The translations under genes and the position numbers were made by a program. 64,000 nt of DNA from Lentilitoribacter sp039986595 (GTDB taxonomy: Bacteria > Pseudomonadota > Alphaproteobacteria > Rhizobiales > Rhizobiaceae): NCBI GenBank assembly GCA_039986595.1, contig JBDWQJ010000004.1:62001-126000 (forward strand), written 5' to 3'. This document shows, in pieces, positions 25,852 through 34,484 of the stretch. The notes under the pieces are model-generated. The model did not search any database. It worked only from the letters and a program-made list of their open reading frames with translations, and was not told the origin of the DNA. How positions within the stretch are numbered: the stretch's first letter is position 1; each line of letters opens with the position of its first letter.

Positions 25852-27399
25852 GTGACTGACCCAATGCGTGGCGCAAAAGCCCCCTTGGGAGAAACGCGAG
25901 ATGGCAACAACCAACAGCGCTCTGACCCACAGAGTGCACGTGGTAAAGTGCCCGCAGAATTTGAAAAACCTATTCAACATCGTCAGGATGATGGAAAGGT
26001 GGCGACAAGCTCAGATTCCAAAGTTTCTTCCCAGAATGAACTTCCCAAAAAGCGTAAGCGGTGGAAAAAGCGTTCGCGCCGTAAAGGCGATGCAACATCT
26101 TCTGGCTCGTCTAGCAAAAACACGCAGCCAGTTATGGAAGCGTCGGAGCAAACACCTATTGCTAAAACGCACGATGAGCATGACAGCCAAATCCATCAAG
26201 CTGATAAACACAGGCATACTAAGCAGCCTCATAAACCGTTGCATAATCACAACGGCAAGAAACGCTTTAATCGACACAATAAACACAATCCAAACCAGCA
26301 GCCATTATATGCAGCTCTTGATCTGGGGACGAACAATTGTCGCCTTTTGATCGCCAAACCTATGAAAGCTGGTCAGTTTCGCGTTGTAGATGCTTTCTCG
26401 CGCATTGTGCGCTTGGGAGAAGGATTGGCAGCAACAGGTAAGCTTTCAGATGGCGCGATGGAAAGAGCAGTTGGTGCGCTTAAAATTTGCGCGTCTAAAC
26501 TTGCGCGTCACAACATTAAAAATTATCGATTGATCGCGACAGAAGCTTGCCGCCAAGCCACCAATGGCGAGGCGTTTTTAGCGCGCGTAAAAAAAGAAAC
26601 CGGACTTGATCTGGAAATCATCAATCGGGAAACGGAAGCTCGGTTAGCCGTTTCAGGTTGCGCGTCATTGGTTGATCGCGAAACGCAATCAGTCATTTTA
26701 TTTGATATCGGTGGTGGATCATCTGAAATTGCGGCCATACAGTTCGATGAGCGCCGTACTCAGCGATTGGCCAATCACATCAAATCATGGACATCTTTGC
26801 CTGTGGGCGTCGTCACATTGTCTGAACGTCATGGTGGCAAGGATGTGACGCAACAGGTCTTTGATGCGATGGTCGATGAAGTCGATAAACTTATTGAGAC
26901 AACTGCACCGCAAAACATGCTCGATTTCTCCCCGAGCATTGATACATTTCATCTGCTGGGAACATCTGGCACAGTGACAACCCTTGCAGGACTTCACCTC
27001 AATTTGCCAAGATATGACCGGCGCCGCGTTGATGGTCTTTGGTTGCAGGATGCCGATGTTGATAAAATGCTCAATCAACTTTTATCGTGGGATATTGAAA
27101 CACGTTCGGCAAATCCATGTATTGGGCCAGACCGATCAGATTTAGTTTTAGCGGGATGCGCAATCATGCAATCTATCCGCAAACGCTGGCCATCGAACAA
27201 GATGCGTGTGGCGGATCGTGGTCTGCGTGAAGGCCTGCTAAATGACATGATGGCAAAAGACGGTGTATGGCGCAGGCGTCGGCGTAGACGAAATTCTCAC
27301 AACGGCCAAAATCAAACCGATAAATCTAACACAACGCAAACAAACACGCCGTCTGAGGCAAATTCAAGTCAGGTAAACTCAGGTAAGCACAATGAGTAA
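25852..27399 (+). CDS. ppx: Exopolyphosphatase / pppGpp phosphohydrolase family protein with basic N-terminal extension
   Basis: The 515-residue protein has a Ppx/GppA domain from about residue 150, with ALDLGTNNCRLLIA, IATEACRQATNG, DIGGGSSEIA and LLGTSGTVTTLAGL as the sugar-kinase/actin-type phosphate loops. Such enzymes remove phosphate from polyphosphate or pppGpp. The first 150 residues are low-complexity and rich in Lys, Arg, His, Asn and Gln (PKKRKRWKKRSRRKG), and a short Arg cluster sits in the tail. The GTG at 25852 follows AGGATACAGT; an ATG 11 codons earlier lacks a ribosome site. It overlaps rlmE by eight bases. The basic extension suggests binding to RNA or polyphosphate, which is inference. 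Confidence 0.88.
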   Translation: MTDPMRGAKAPLGETRDGNNQQRSDPQSARGKVPAEFEKPIQHRQDDGKVATSSDSKVSSQNELPKKRKRWKKRSRRKGDATSSGSSSKNTQPVMEASEQTPIAKTHDEHDSQIHQADKHRHTKQPHKPLHNHNGKKRFNRHNKHNPNQQPLYAALDLGTNNCRLLIAKPMKAGQFRVVDAFSRIVRLGEGLAATGKLSDGAMERAVGALKICASKLARHNIKNYRLIATEACRQATNGEAFLARVKKETGLDLEIINRETEARLAVSGCASLVDRETQSVILFDIGGGSSEIAAIQFDERRTQRLANHIKSWTSLPVGVVTLSERHGGKDVTQQVFDAMVDEVDKLIETTAPQNMLDFSPSIDTFHLLGTSGTVTTLAGLHLNLPRYDRRRVDGLWLQDADVDKMLNQLLSWDIETRSANPCIGPDRSDLVLAGCAIMQSIRKRWPSNKMRVADRGLREGLLNDMMAKDGVWRRRRRRRNSHNGQNQTDKSNTTQTNTPSEANSSQVNSGKHNE

Positions 27400-28090
27400 A
27401 AAACCAACAATCGCCACTGGCCGTAAACTTGGTCAAAAAATTCGCAAGAAAAAGATGAAGGCGTCCTCTCGGCGTTGGCTCGAACGACATATCAATGATC
27501 CTTATGTCCAACGTTCAAAACACGAGGGCTATCGATCACGTGCGGCGTTCAAGCTTTTGGAAATCGATGAAAAGCACAAGATTCTTAAGGGCGCAAAGCG
27601 TATCATCGATTTAGGTGCAGCACCTGGCGGGTGGGCGCAAATTGCCGCTAAAGTTACCGGTTCATCTGACCTTGATCCCCATGTTGTCGCCATTGATTTT
27701 CTTGAAATGGATCAGGTTCCGGGCGTTGCGTTTCTTCAAATGGATTTTTTGGATGATGATGCGCCTGAAAAGTTGATGGAGCTTTGCGGAGCTGCACCGG
27801 ACCTTGTTTTATCTGACATGGCCGCGCCAACGACAGGGCATAAAAGAACCGACCATCTAAGAACACAACATCTTTGCGAAATCGCAGCATATTTTGCTGT
27901 TGATGTTTTAGCTAAGGGTGGACATTTCTTATCAAAAACCTTCCAAGGCGGAACTGAAAATGAGCTTTTGCAGATGCTAAAGAAGAATTTCCAGTCAGTT
28001 GTGCATGTAAAACCACCAGCATCACGATCTGAGTCTGTGGAGCTTTACTTACTTGCTAAAGGATTTAAAGGTCGGAAGCCTTCTGAATAA
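27392..28090 (+). CDS. rlmE: 23S rRNA 2'-O-ribose U2552 methyltransferase RlmE (FtsJ)
   Basis: The 232-residue Rossmann-fold methyltransferase has all recognisable FtsJ motifs: SRAAFKLLEID with the first catalytic Lys, the SAM loop DLGAAPGGW, the Asp in LSDMAAPTTGH, the second Lys in FLSKTFQGG and the Glu in SRSESVELYLLAKG. It modifies U2552 in the ribosomal A-loop, a late step of large-subunit assembly. The N-terminal 30 residues are basic (LGQKIRKKKMKASSRRW). It overlaps ppx by eight bases and is translationally coupled to it. Confidence 0.95.
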   Translation: MSKKPTIATGRKLGQKIRKKKMKASSRRWLERHINDPYVQRSKHEGYRSRAAFKLLEIDEKHKILKGAKRIIDLGAAPGGWAQIAAKVTGSSDLDPHVVAIDFLEMDQVPGVAFLQMDFLDDDAPEKLMELCGAAPDLVLSDMAAPTTGHKRTDHLRTQHLCEIAAYFAVDVLAKGGHFLSKTFQGGTENELLQMLKKNFQSVVHVKPPASRSESVELYLLAKGFKGRKPSE

Positions 28091-28271
28091 ACTCAAGATG
28101 ACACTTTTTTTGCGTCGTCCAAAGATTATTATCAAATATATCTAAATCGTGGTTTCTTTTCTGGCACATTAGTGTTACGAGCCCGTGTCAACTCCTTTAG
28201 AAATATGAGTGCAATGCGATGGGTTTTTTAGCCCTTGCTTAGGCTCACAAGTTAAAGAATGGACTTGACCC

Positions 28272-29771
28272 ATGGCAGAAATTATCCAAACACGTACCGG
28301 ACTTCAGGCGCTCACATTTGACGATGTGTTATTGCAACCTGGCCACTCAACCGTCATGCCTAATCAGGTTGATGTCTCAACAAAAATCGCCAAGAACATC
28401 GATCTTAATATTCCGATCTTGTCATCGGCGATGGACACGGTAACCGAAGGTCGTTTGGCAATTGCTATGGCGCAGGCTGGCGGCATTGGCATTATTCACA
28501 GAAACCTTACGCCTGAAGAACAATCTGCAGAAGCAAGAGCTGTTAAAAAGTTCGAAAGCGGCATGGTCGTCAATCCCGTTACGATTGGACCAAATGAGAC
28601 TTTAGCTGATGCACATGCCTTGATGGCAGCGCATAAAATTTCAGGCATTCCTGTTGTTGAAGATAAAAAGCCAAACAAGCCCGGCAAACTAGTTGGTATT
28701 TTGACAAACCGCGACGTGCGTTTTGCTTCTGATCCGAGCCAAAAAATCTTTGAACTTATGACACGAGATAACCTTGTGACCGTTCGCGAAGGTGTTGGGC
28801 AAGACGAAGCAAAAAAACTACTTCACCAGCATCGAATTGAAAAATTGCTTGTTGTAGATGGTGAAAAACGCTGTGTTGGTTTGATCACCGTTAAAGATAT
28901 TGAGAAATCTCAACTTAATCCAAATGCATGTAAAGATGAGCAAGGTCGCTTGCGCGTCGGTGCTGCTACAAGTGTGGGTGATGATGGTTTTGAACGCGCT
29001 GAACAGCTTATCGACGCCGGCATTGATTTGTTGGTGGTAGATACAGCTCATGGTCATTCGCAACGGGTTTTAGATGCTGTAGCGCGGATGCGTAAGATCT
29101 CAAACTCTGTCAGCATCATGGCTGGTAATGTTGCCACAGAAGACGGCACAAAAGCGCTCATAGATGCAGGTGCGGATTCCATTAAAGTTGGCATTGGCCC
29201 TGGTTCAATTTGTACAACTCGCATTGTTGCAGGTGTCGGCGTACCGCAATTATCTGCGATCATGTCCGCAGTTGCAGGTGCAAAAGATACAGGTGTCCCA
29301 GTGATTGCCGATGGCGGCATTAAGTTCTCCGGCGATGTGGCAAAAGCACTGGCTGCAGGCGCTGATGCTGTGATGATTGGCTCGCTCCTTGCAGGTACAG
29401 ATGAAAGCCCAGGCGAAGTTTATCTTCACCATGGTCGTTCATTTAAAGCCTATCGCGGCATGGGCTCTGTTGGTGCTATGGCACGCGGATCAGCTGACCG
29501 TTATTTCCAAGCAGAAGTTCGCGACACGCTTAAACTTGTGCCTGAAGGCATTGAAGGTCAGGTTCCATATAAAGGCCCAGTATCGGGTGTGCTTCACCAA
29601 TTAACGGGTGGTTTACGCGCAGCTATGGGTTATGTTGGCGGTGCATCGCTTCCTGAGTTTTCTCAGAACGCAAAGTTTGTGCAAATATCAAGCGCTGGCC
29701 TTCGCGAAAGCCATGCACACGATGTGACAATTACAAGAGAGAGCCCAAATTACCCGGGCGCTGGCGTTTAA
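28272..29771 (+). CDS. guaB: IMP dehydrogenase
   Basis: The 499-residue enzyme converts IMP to XMP with NAD, the committed step to GMP. The (beta/alpha)8 barrel is interrupted by a Bateman module of two CBS domains (about residues 98-215). The catalytic loop GIGPGSICTTRIVAG holds the active-site Cys around residue 315, and the flap region shows YRGMGSVGAM. The 181-base leader between rlmE and guaB holds no obvious terminator, though it suggests an independent promoter. It ends 10 bases from the convergent LysR gene. Confidence 0.97.
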   Translation: MAEIIQTRTGLQALTFDDVLLQPGHSTVMPNQVDVSTKIAKNIDLNIPILSSAMDTVTEGRLAIAMAQAGGIGIIHRNLTPEEQSAEARAVKKFESGMVVNPVTIGPNETLADAHALMAAHKISGIPVVEDKKPNKPGKLVGILTNRDVRFASDPSQKIFELMTRDNLVTVREGVGQDEAKKLLHQHRIEKLLVVDGEKRCVGLITVKDIEKSQLNPNACKDEQGRLRVGAATSVGDDGFERAEQLIDAGIDLLVVDTAHGHSQRVLDAVARMRKISNSVSIMAGNVATEDGTKALIDAGADSIKVGIGPGSICTTRIVAGVGVPQLSAIMSAVAGAKDTGVPVIADGGIKFSGDVAKALAAGADAVMIGSLLAGTDESPGEVYLHHGRSFKAYRGMGSVGAMARGSADRYFQAEVRDTLKLVPEGIEGQVPYKGPVSGVLHQLTGGLRAAMGYVGGASLPEFSQNAKFVQISSAGLRESHAHDVTITRESPNYPGAGV

Positions 29772-29781
29772 ATTAATACAC

Positions 29782-30738
29782 CTACCATGTGATATTGCTG
29801 GACGAAGAAACTTCGATAAGATCGTCCGGCATCAACATATTTGGCGATTGTGCTGTTAAATGCCCTTGCGGTCCATTGGGGGTAATATTATCCAAACTTG
29901 CCGTGATGTGATCGCACAGCGCTTTAGTGAGCGAAACGGGAGCTCCCTGTCGCTTAACCAAACCAATATGGGTCATACCTAGCTGCGGGTATCCATCAGC
30001 TTCTGTTAAGATGCGCATACCATATTGCAATGCGCATTCAGGTAATGGCGCGACGGCAAGTCCTGCCAAAACGGCTGCTGCCACCACCGTGGCGGAATAA
30101 CTTGCCACCAATACTCGATGCTGACGATCGCGTTTATCAAGAGCGTCCAGCGCAATTTTTCGCCAACAACAATTATCGCGACCAATAGCTAAGGGGACAA
30201 CTTCTTCCTCATGCACCATGTGGTTTAATGATGTGACCCAATATAATGGCTCGGTGCGCACCAATTCAGATTGATAGGTGGCGTTTTCGTGTGTGACCAG
30301 CGCCACATCAAGTTCATTATTGAGAATTTTGCCGTGTAGTGAAGGCGAAGGTTCACATATGATATTCAATTCGATATTTGGATGCGTTTCGGTAAACTGG
30401 GCGATGATTGTTGGCATGAACCTATCAGCATAATCATCGGCTGTGCCAAATCTAATCGAGCCTTCTAATTGTTCTTCTGCAAATGCATTAATGGTTTCAT
30501 CATTTAACTTCAGCATTTTGCGCGCATAGTTGAGAAGCTTTTCTCCATCGTCGCTAAGGCGGTTAATCCGACCTTCTTTGATAAAGATAGGTTGCCCAAT
30601 TCTTTCTTCTAATCTGCGCATTTGCATCGATACGGCAGATTGCGTTTTAAACACGCGATCGGCTGCTCGCGTAAAGCTGCCTGTCTCTGCAATAGCGATA
30701 AATGTTTTGAGCTGATCTAAGTCTAACGGTGCGGCCAT
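29782..30738 (-). CDS. LysR-family transcriptional regulator
   Basis: The 318-residue protein has the N-terminal winged helix (LDQLKTFIAIAETGSFTRAADRVFKTQSAVSMQMRRLE) and a periplasmic-binding-like sensor domain from residue 90 (GSIRFGTADDYADRFMP). The start is ATG at 30738; 30750 is also possible. It is divergent from the DUF1127 gene with about 120 bases between, so control of that gene, or autoregulation, is likely. An ATTTAT-TTG-ATAAAT dyad at 30753-30767 overlaps its translation start region. The inducer is unknown. Confidence 0.87.
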   Translation of the reverse strand: MAAPLDLDQLKTFIAIAETGSFTRAADRVFKTQSAVSMQMRRLEERIGQPIFIKEGRINRLSDDGEKLLNYARKMLKLNDETINAFAEEQLEGSIRFGTADDYADRFMPTIIAQFTETHPNIELNIICEPSPSLHGKILNNELDVALVTHENATYQSELVRTEPLYWVTSLNHMVHEEEVVPLAIGRDNCCWRKIALDALDKRDRQHRVLVASYSATVVAAAVLAGLAVAPLPECALQYGMRILTEADGYPQLGMTHIGLVKRQGAPVSLTKALCDHITASLDNITPNGPQGHLTAQSPNMLMPDDLIEVSSSSNITW

Positions 30739-30859
30739 AATTCTATCCATCAATTTATTTGATAAATAACATTAGAAATATTCGTTGGAATGATCAATAG
30801 CGATCTGACATATATATCACATGCAGTAATTTTAACCCTAACACGATGGAGTGACACTC

Positions 30860-31153
30860 ATGACTGCTTTGAATAAAGACCATAGTTTCTGCGTTGATCA
30901 ATCCATCCAGCCGGATAAAAGCATAGTTTCAATTTGGCTGAATGGCGCGATCTCAACACTAACGAACCTCGTTAAGTCAACGAAGAACCGACATGCTGCG
31001 AAGCAACTGCTTTCGGTAAGCGATTATCAGCTAAAAGATATGGGCTTAACGCGCGAAGACTTGCGATTTATCCGTTCTGCAGGACTGTTTATTGACCCGA
31101 CAACAGAACTTGCTAGACGCTCGCATTATCGCAATCGTCAAATGAAAACCTAA
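30860..31153 (+). CDS. DUF1127 domain small protein
   Basis: The 97-residue protein has a DUF1127 (YjiS-like) segment near the C-terminus (AAKQLLSVSDYQLKDMGLTREDLRFI), an arginine-rich tail and an otherwise unremarkable N-terminal half. Some alphaproteobacterial DUF1127 proteins bind RNA or affect small-RNA turnover and stress responses; for this protein that is only a family inference. The ATG at 30860 has GGAG eight bases upstream. It is monocistronic, with a strong terminator, and is divergent from a LysR gene. Confidence 0.85.
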   Translation: MTALNKDHSFCVDQSIQPDKSIVSIWLNGAISTLTNLVKSTKNRHAAKQLLSVSDYQLKDMGLTREDLRFIRSAGLFIDPTTELARRSHYRNRQMKT

Positions 31154-31226
31154 TCAAAGGCTTCAATATCCCGTTGAAGTTTGGACTTGTCCCCTAGCGG
31201 GTCGCGGCCCTGTGACCTGCATTTCT

Positions 31227-31261
31227 GCCCGATTATCTTCCCCAGATGATCGGGCTTTTTT
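31227..31261 (+). terminator. Rho-independent terminator of the DUF1127 gene
   Basis: GCCCGAT (31227-31233) pairs with ATCGGGC (31249-31255), extended inside by ATCT/AGAT around a small loop, then six T residues. Confidence 0.9.
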
Positions 31262-31273
31262 GAATGTTTGCTG

Positions 31274-32116
31274 CTACTTTTTGTTCATGCCGCCAAGATA
31301 TTGATCAAAAATACCGTCTACATTTTTCTGATATTCATCCTGTACGACGCGGCCCGTATCAAACATTTTTCCAAATAAATCATCATATGGGTTAGCGGGA
31401 GCGGCTTCGGGCTGTTTTTGCTGGGTTGCGCCACCAAACATGCCCTCCATCATTTGACCAAGTGGATTGTTCTGCCCACCCTTTTGCGCGCCACCACCCA
31501 TAAGGCCTCCAAGAATTTGACCGAGAGGATTATTTTGAGCACCACCCTGACCTGCACCCATCATTTGTCCCATGAGATCACCAAACGGGTTGTTACTAGC
31601 CGATTGTGTTGCCCCACCACTTTGGCCCGCGCCCATCATCTGCCCAATAAGATCACCAAACACATTACCATTTCCACCACTCATGGCTTTCATGGAATCA
31701 TTGGTTTGATTGAACATGCCACCCATTATTGTGCTCGCTAAGATGGGTAGTAATTGTTTGATTACATCCTGACCGACACCAGAGGCTGCTTCTGCTTGCG
31801 CTGCAACTGCACGACTTACATCTTTTGAACCAAATAAGTGGCCCAAAATATTATTGCCATCAGCCATACCTTCAAGGGATGCAGCCTTTGTCATATCTTC
31901 AAAATATTGCTCGTGATTACCCGATGACAGAGCCTTCATAAAATCGCCCATGGCATCAGGTGTTTGTGTATTGCGTTTCAAACCAGTTGAGAAAGCGGGC
32001 ATTAAAGCTTCAACAGTTTTGTTCATTTGATTCTCATCCAAACCAAACTGTTTTGCAATGCCTTTCATCGCCTCACCGTTTTGCGCATTATTGAGCATGT
32101 CAAATAGCGGCATCAT
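31274..32116 (-). CDS. DUF937-family protein with Gly/Met/Gln repeats
   Basis: The 280-residue protein starts MMPLFDMLNNAQNGEAMKGIAKQFGLDENQMNKTVEALMPA, the pattern of DUF937 (YidB-like) proteins. Helical DUF937 sequence fills residues 1-150. About 75 residues then carry four imperfect repeats of the type NNPxGDLMGQMMGAGQ. The last 50 residues are again ordered in appearance. There is no signal peptide or membrane helix. GGGAGAGA lies before the start. Function is unknown; the repeats suggest a flexible self-associating segment, which is inference. Confidence 0.8.
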   Translation of the reverse strand: MMPLFDMLNNAQNGEAMKGIAKQFGLDENQMNKTVEALMPAFSTGLKRNTQTPDAMGDFMKALSSGNHEQYFEDMTKAASLEGMADGNNILGHLFGSKDVSRAVAAQAEAASGVGQDVIKQLLPILASTIMGGMFNQTNDSMKAMSGGNGNVFGDLIGQMMGAGQSGGATQSASNNPFGDLMGQMMGAGQGGAQNNPLGQILGGLMGGGAQKGGQNNPLGQMMEGMFGGATQQKQPEAAPANPYDDLFGKMFDTGRVVQDEYQKNVDGIFDQYLGGMNKK

Positions 32117-32200
32117 GATTGTCTCTCCCATTTTAAATCATATATCTCATCCTTGATGATGATATTAACACGGCAAGAGCGCAAGTCGAGAGTATCGCGA

Positions 32201-33574
32201 TTAATATGCAAACTCATCAAAAATCGGATCAACACTATTGTTCCAGCGCCCGTGATAAAGCGCAAGTTTGACCTCCGCTGGCGTTGTGCCTCGGGCAACA
32301 ACCTCCTGTAGGGGTTCAAGGAAATGTGTTTCATCATTACCAGCAGCATTTAAAATATTGCGAGATTTAAGGCCGGTTTTGGCAATGCCAAGCGTATCGC
32401 GAGCAACATCTAAGAGCGAACGGCCAGCAATATGGCTTTTCAAACCATCGCGCGGCACTTGATCACGCATGCCCAAAACATCTTCATAGGACCAGTCTTT
32501 TGTCAGCTCAATTGCATCTTGCAGAGCCTGATCATCATATAACAGACCTACCCAGAAAGCGGGCAGCGCACAAATACGGCGCCATGGACCACCATCAGCA
32601 CCGCGCATTTCAATGAACTGCTTCAGCCGCACATCAGGGAAAACGGTTGAAAGATGATTTGTCCAATCACCAAGCGTAGGCTCCGGATCAGGGATTTCAT
32701 TTTTCAATGCACCATCGCGGAACTGGCGAAACGTAACATGTGTCACATCATGATATTCGCCATTGCGCAAAATAAAATACATTGGCACATCCAGCGCCCA
32801 ATCTGTGTATTTTTCAAATGAGAAACTATCCTCAAACACACTTGGCAAAATGCCTGCACGTGCGTTATCGGTGTCGCGCCAAATATCTCCACGCCATGAC
32901 AAAAGCCCATTTGGCTTGCCATTAGTGAAGGGCGAGCTTGCAAATAAAGCCGTGGCCAAAGATTGCAATTTCATGCTGACTTGCATCTTTTTACGCATAT
33001 CCAGCTCAGAGCTGAAATCCAGATTCACCTGAATTGTACAGGTGCGGTACATCATATCCAAGCCTTGCGTGCCAACCTTTGGCATGTAGTTGGTCATGAT
33101 ATCATAGCGATTTTTCGGCATGCGTGGCGTTTCTTCCAAAGTCCATTTTGGACTGCCACCAACACCTAAAAACTTGATGCCCATCGGGTCAGCGATTTCG
33201 CGCAACTGCTTTAAATGTAAATTGGATTCAGCACAGGTCTCATGAATAGTTTCAACAGGCGCTCCAGATAATTCAAACTGACCACCAGGCTCTAATGAGA
33301 TTGCGCCGCCACCAGATTTTGCGGCCAATCCAATGATATTTCCCGCATCCGTGATGGGCTCCCAGTCGATCTTTTCTGCCATGCCTTTTAAAAGCGCTGA
33401 GATTGAGCGTTCACCTTCATATGGAACGGGCGAATTGTCATCTTTGAAAAAGGCAAACTTTTCATGCTCTGTGCCAATCCGAAAGTCTTCTTTTGGTTTA
33501 TTACCTGCTTCCAGATACTCAACCATTTGCTCGTAGGATGTCAGAGGTGTCTGATCAATTGTATCCCGCGCCAT
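32201..33574 (-). CDS. gshA: Glutamate-cysteine ligase (plant/alphaproteobacterial type)
   Basis: The 457-residue enzyme catalyses the first step of glutathione synthesis, ATP-dependent joining of glutamate and cysteine. Family stretches are IGTEHEKFAF, SLEPGGQFELSGAP, TCTIQVNLDF and FRQFRDG. The GCS2/plant-type GshA lineage is the form normal in alphaproteobacteria and differs from the E. coli enzyme. It follows rsmE on the same strand after 152 bases containing two dyads. Plant enzymes are redox-controlled by disulfides; I did not identify the equivalent cysteines here. Confidence 0.94.
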   Translation of the reverse strand: MARDTIDQTPLTSYEQMVEYLEAGNKPKEDFRIGTEHEKFAFFKDDNSPVPYEGERSISALLKGMAEKIDWEPITDAGNIIGLAAKSGGGAISLEPGGQFELSGAPVETIHETCAESNLHLKQLREIADPMGIKFLGVGGSPKWTLEETPRMPKNRYDIMTNYMPKVGTQGLDMMYRTCTIQVNLDFSSELDMRKKMQVSMKLQSLATALFASSPFTNGKPNGLLSWRGDIWRDTDNARAGILPSVFEDSFSFEKYTDWALDVPMYFILRNGEYHDVTHVTFRQFRDGALKNEIPDPEPTLGDWTNHLSTVFPDVRLKQFIEMRGADGGPWRRICALPAFWVGLLYDDQALQDAIELTKDWSYEDVLGMRDQVPRDGLKSHIAGRSLLDVARDTLGIAKTGLKSRNILNAAGNDETHFLEPLQEVVARGTTPAEVKLALYHGRWNNSVDPIFDEFAY

Positions 33575-33613
33575 ATTTCTTCGCCCTTATAATTGCACAG
33601 AATTTGCTGTGCT

Positions 33614-33671
33614 AATGTTCATTAAAATCAGTGAACATTGATAAAACCTATTAGGTTCATTGATTGAACCT
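33614..33671 (-). promoter_or_regulatory. Two GTTCA/TGAAC dyads upstream of gshA
   Basis: AATGTTCA (33614-33621) / TGAACATT (33632-33639) and AGGTTCA (33653-33659) / TGAACCT (33665-33671) are perfect inverted repeats within 100 bases of the gshA start. Sharing the GTTCA core, they look like two binding sites of one regulator. They could also fold in RNA, but no T-run follows. Confidence 0.5.
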
Positions 33672-33726
33672 TTAAGCAATATGGTGCAAGTAATTTTTTT
33701 TTAAAGACCGGTCATAAAATAGTGAT

Positions 33727-34464
33727 CTATTCCCAATCACCGATGGTTGCCTGTAATACGGCCATAGCAGCAACCAATGCGGTGTCCGCACGCAGTATAC
33801 GTGGCCCAAGCGGGATAGATGTCACATGTTTTAAAGATCGTAAAATTTCACGCTCTTGGTTTGAAAAACCACCCTCCGGACCAATCAATATCGCAAATTT
33901 ATCCGCTGTCTGCGCTTTTAGATCAGCAACTGGATTGTTGGTTTTAGTGCCCTCATCACAAAAAACAATCTGCCGAGATGCATCCCATTGCAAGAGCAAT
34001 TCGGTTAATTTGTGAGCTGGTTTAATTTCTGGAATTGATAAAACACCACATTGTTCAGCAGCTTCTAAAACATTTGCCGCCAAACGCTTATCGTTAATCT
34101 TATGCAATTGCGTGTGGTCGGTGAAAACAGGTTGAATGATACCTGCCCCCATCTCAACCATCTTTTGCACCATATATTCAAGACGGCCAACTTTAATCGG
34201 TGCAAATAGTATGACTAAATCTGATTTTGCAGGTTGCGGTCTTGTTTGCTCTTGCAATATTAGCACCGCCTTTTTGCGGCCTTCTTGTTGCAAGTTGGCA
34301 AGCCACTCACCATTGTTACCATTGAAAATTAGTAGTTGGCTGTCATCCTTTAACCGCAAAACATTTAGCAGGTAATTTGCTTGTTCGCGCTCAAGATTTA
34401 TCGACAAACCTTCTTTTAAAGGTTGGTCAATGAATAGTCTTTGAAGGTGAAAGTTAGCACGCAT
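33727..34464 (-). CDS. rsmE: 16S rRNA m3U1498 methyltransferase RsmE
   Basis: The 245-residue SPOUT-fold enzyme methylates N3 of U1498 in 16S rRNA. The knot motifs are LIGPEGGFSNQEREIL and LGPRILRADTALVAAMAVLQ, and the N-terminal PUA-like part starts MRANFHLQRLFI. I chose the ATG at 34464; a GTG five codons earlier is possible. It follows the flavoprotein reductase gene by about 20 bases and precedes gshA. The rsmE-gshA pairing is common in this group of bacteria as I recall. Confidence 0.94.
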   Translation of the reverse strand: MRANFHLQRLFIDQPLKEGLSINLEREQANYLLNVLRLKDDSQLLIFNGNNGEWLANLQQEGRKKAVLILQEQTRPQPAKSDLVILFAPIKVGRLEYMVQKMVEMGAGIIQPVFTDHTQLHKINDKRLAANVLEAAEQCGVLSIPEIKPAHKLTELLLQWDASRQIVFCDEGTKTNNPVADLKAQTADKFAILIGPEGGFSNQEREILRSLKHVTSIPLGPRILRADTALVAAMAVLQATIGDWE

Positions 34465-34484
34465 ATTATCTGCTTTCACATCAG

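Noticed and set aside
33618..33670. LexA (SOS) box upstream of gshA
   Set aside because: The alphaproteobacterial box is the direct repeat GTTC-N7-GTTC. Here the GTTC elements face GAAC in inverted repeats, so the match is not valid.
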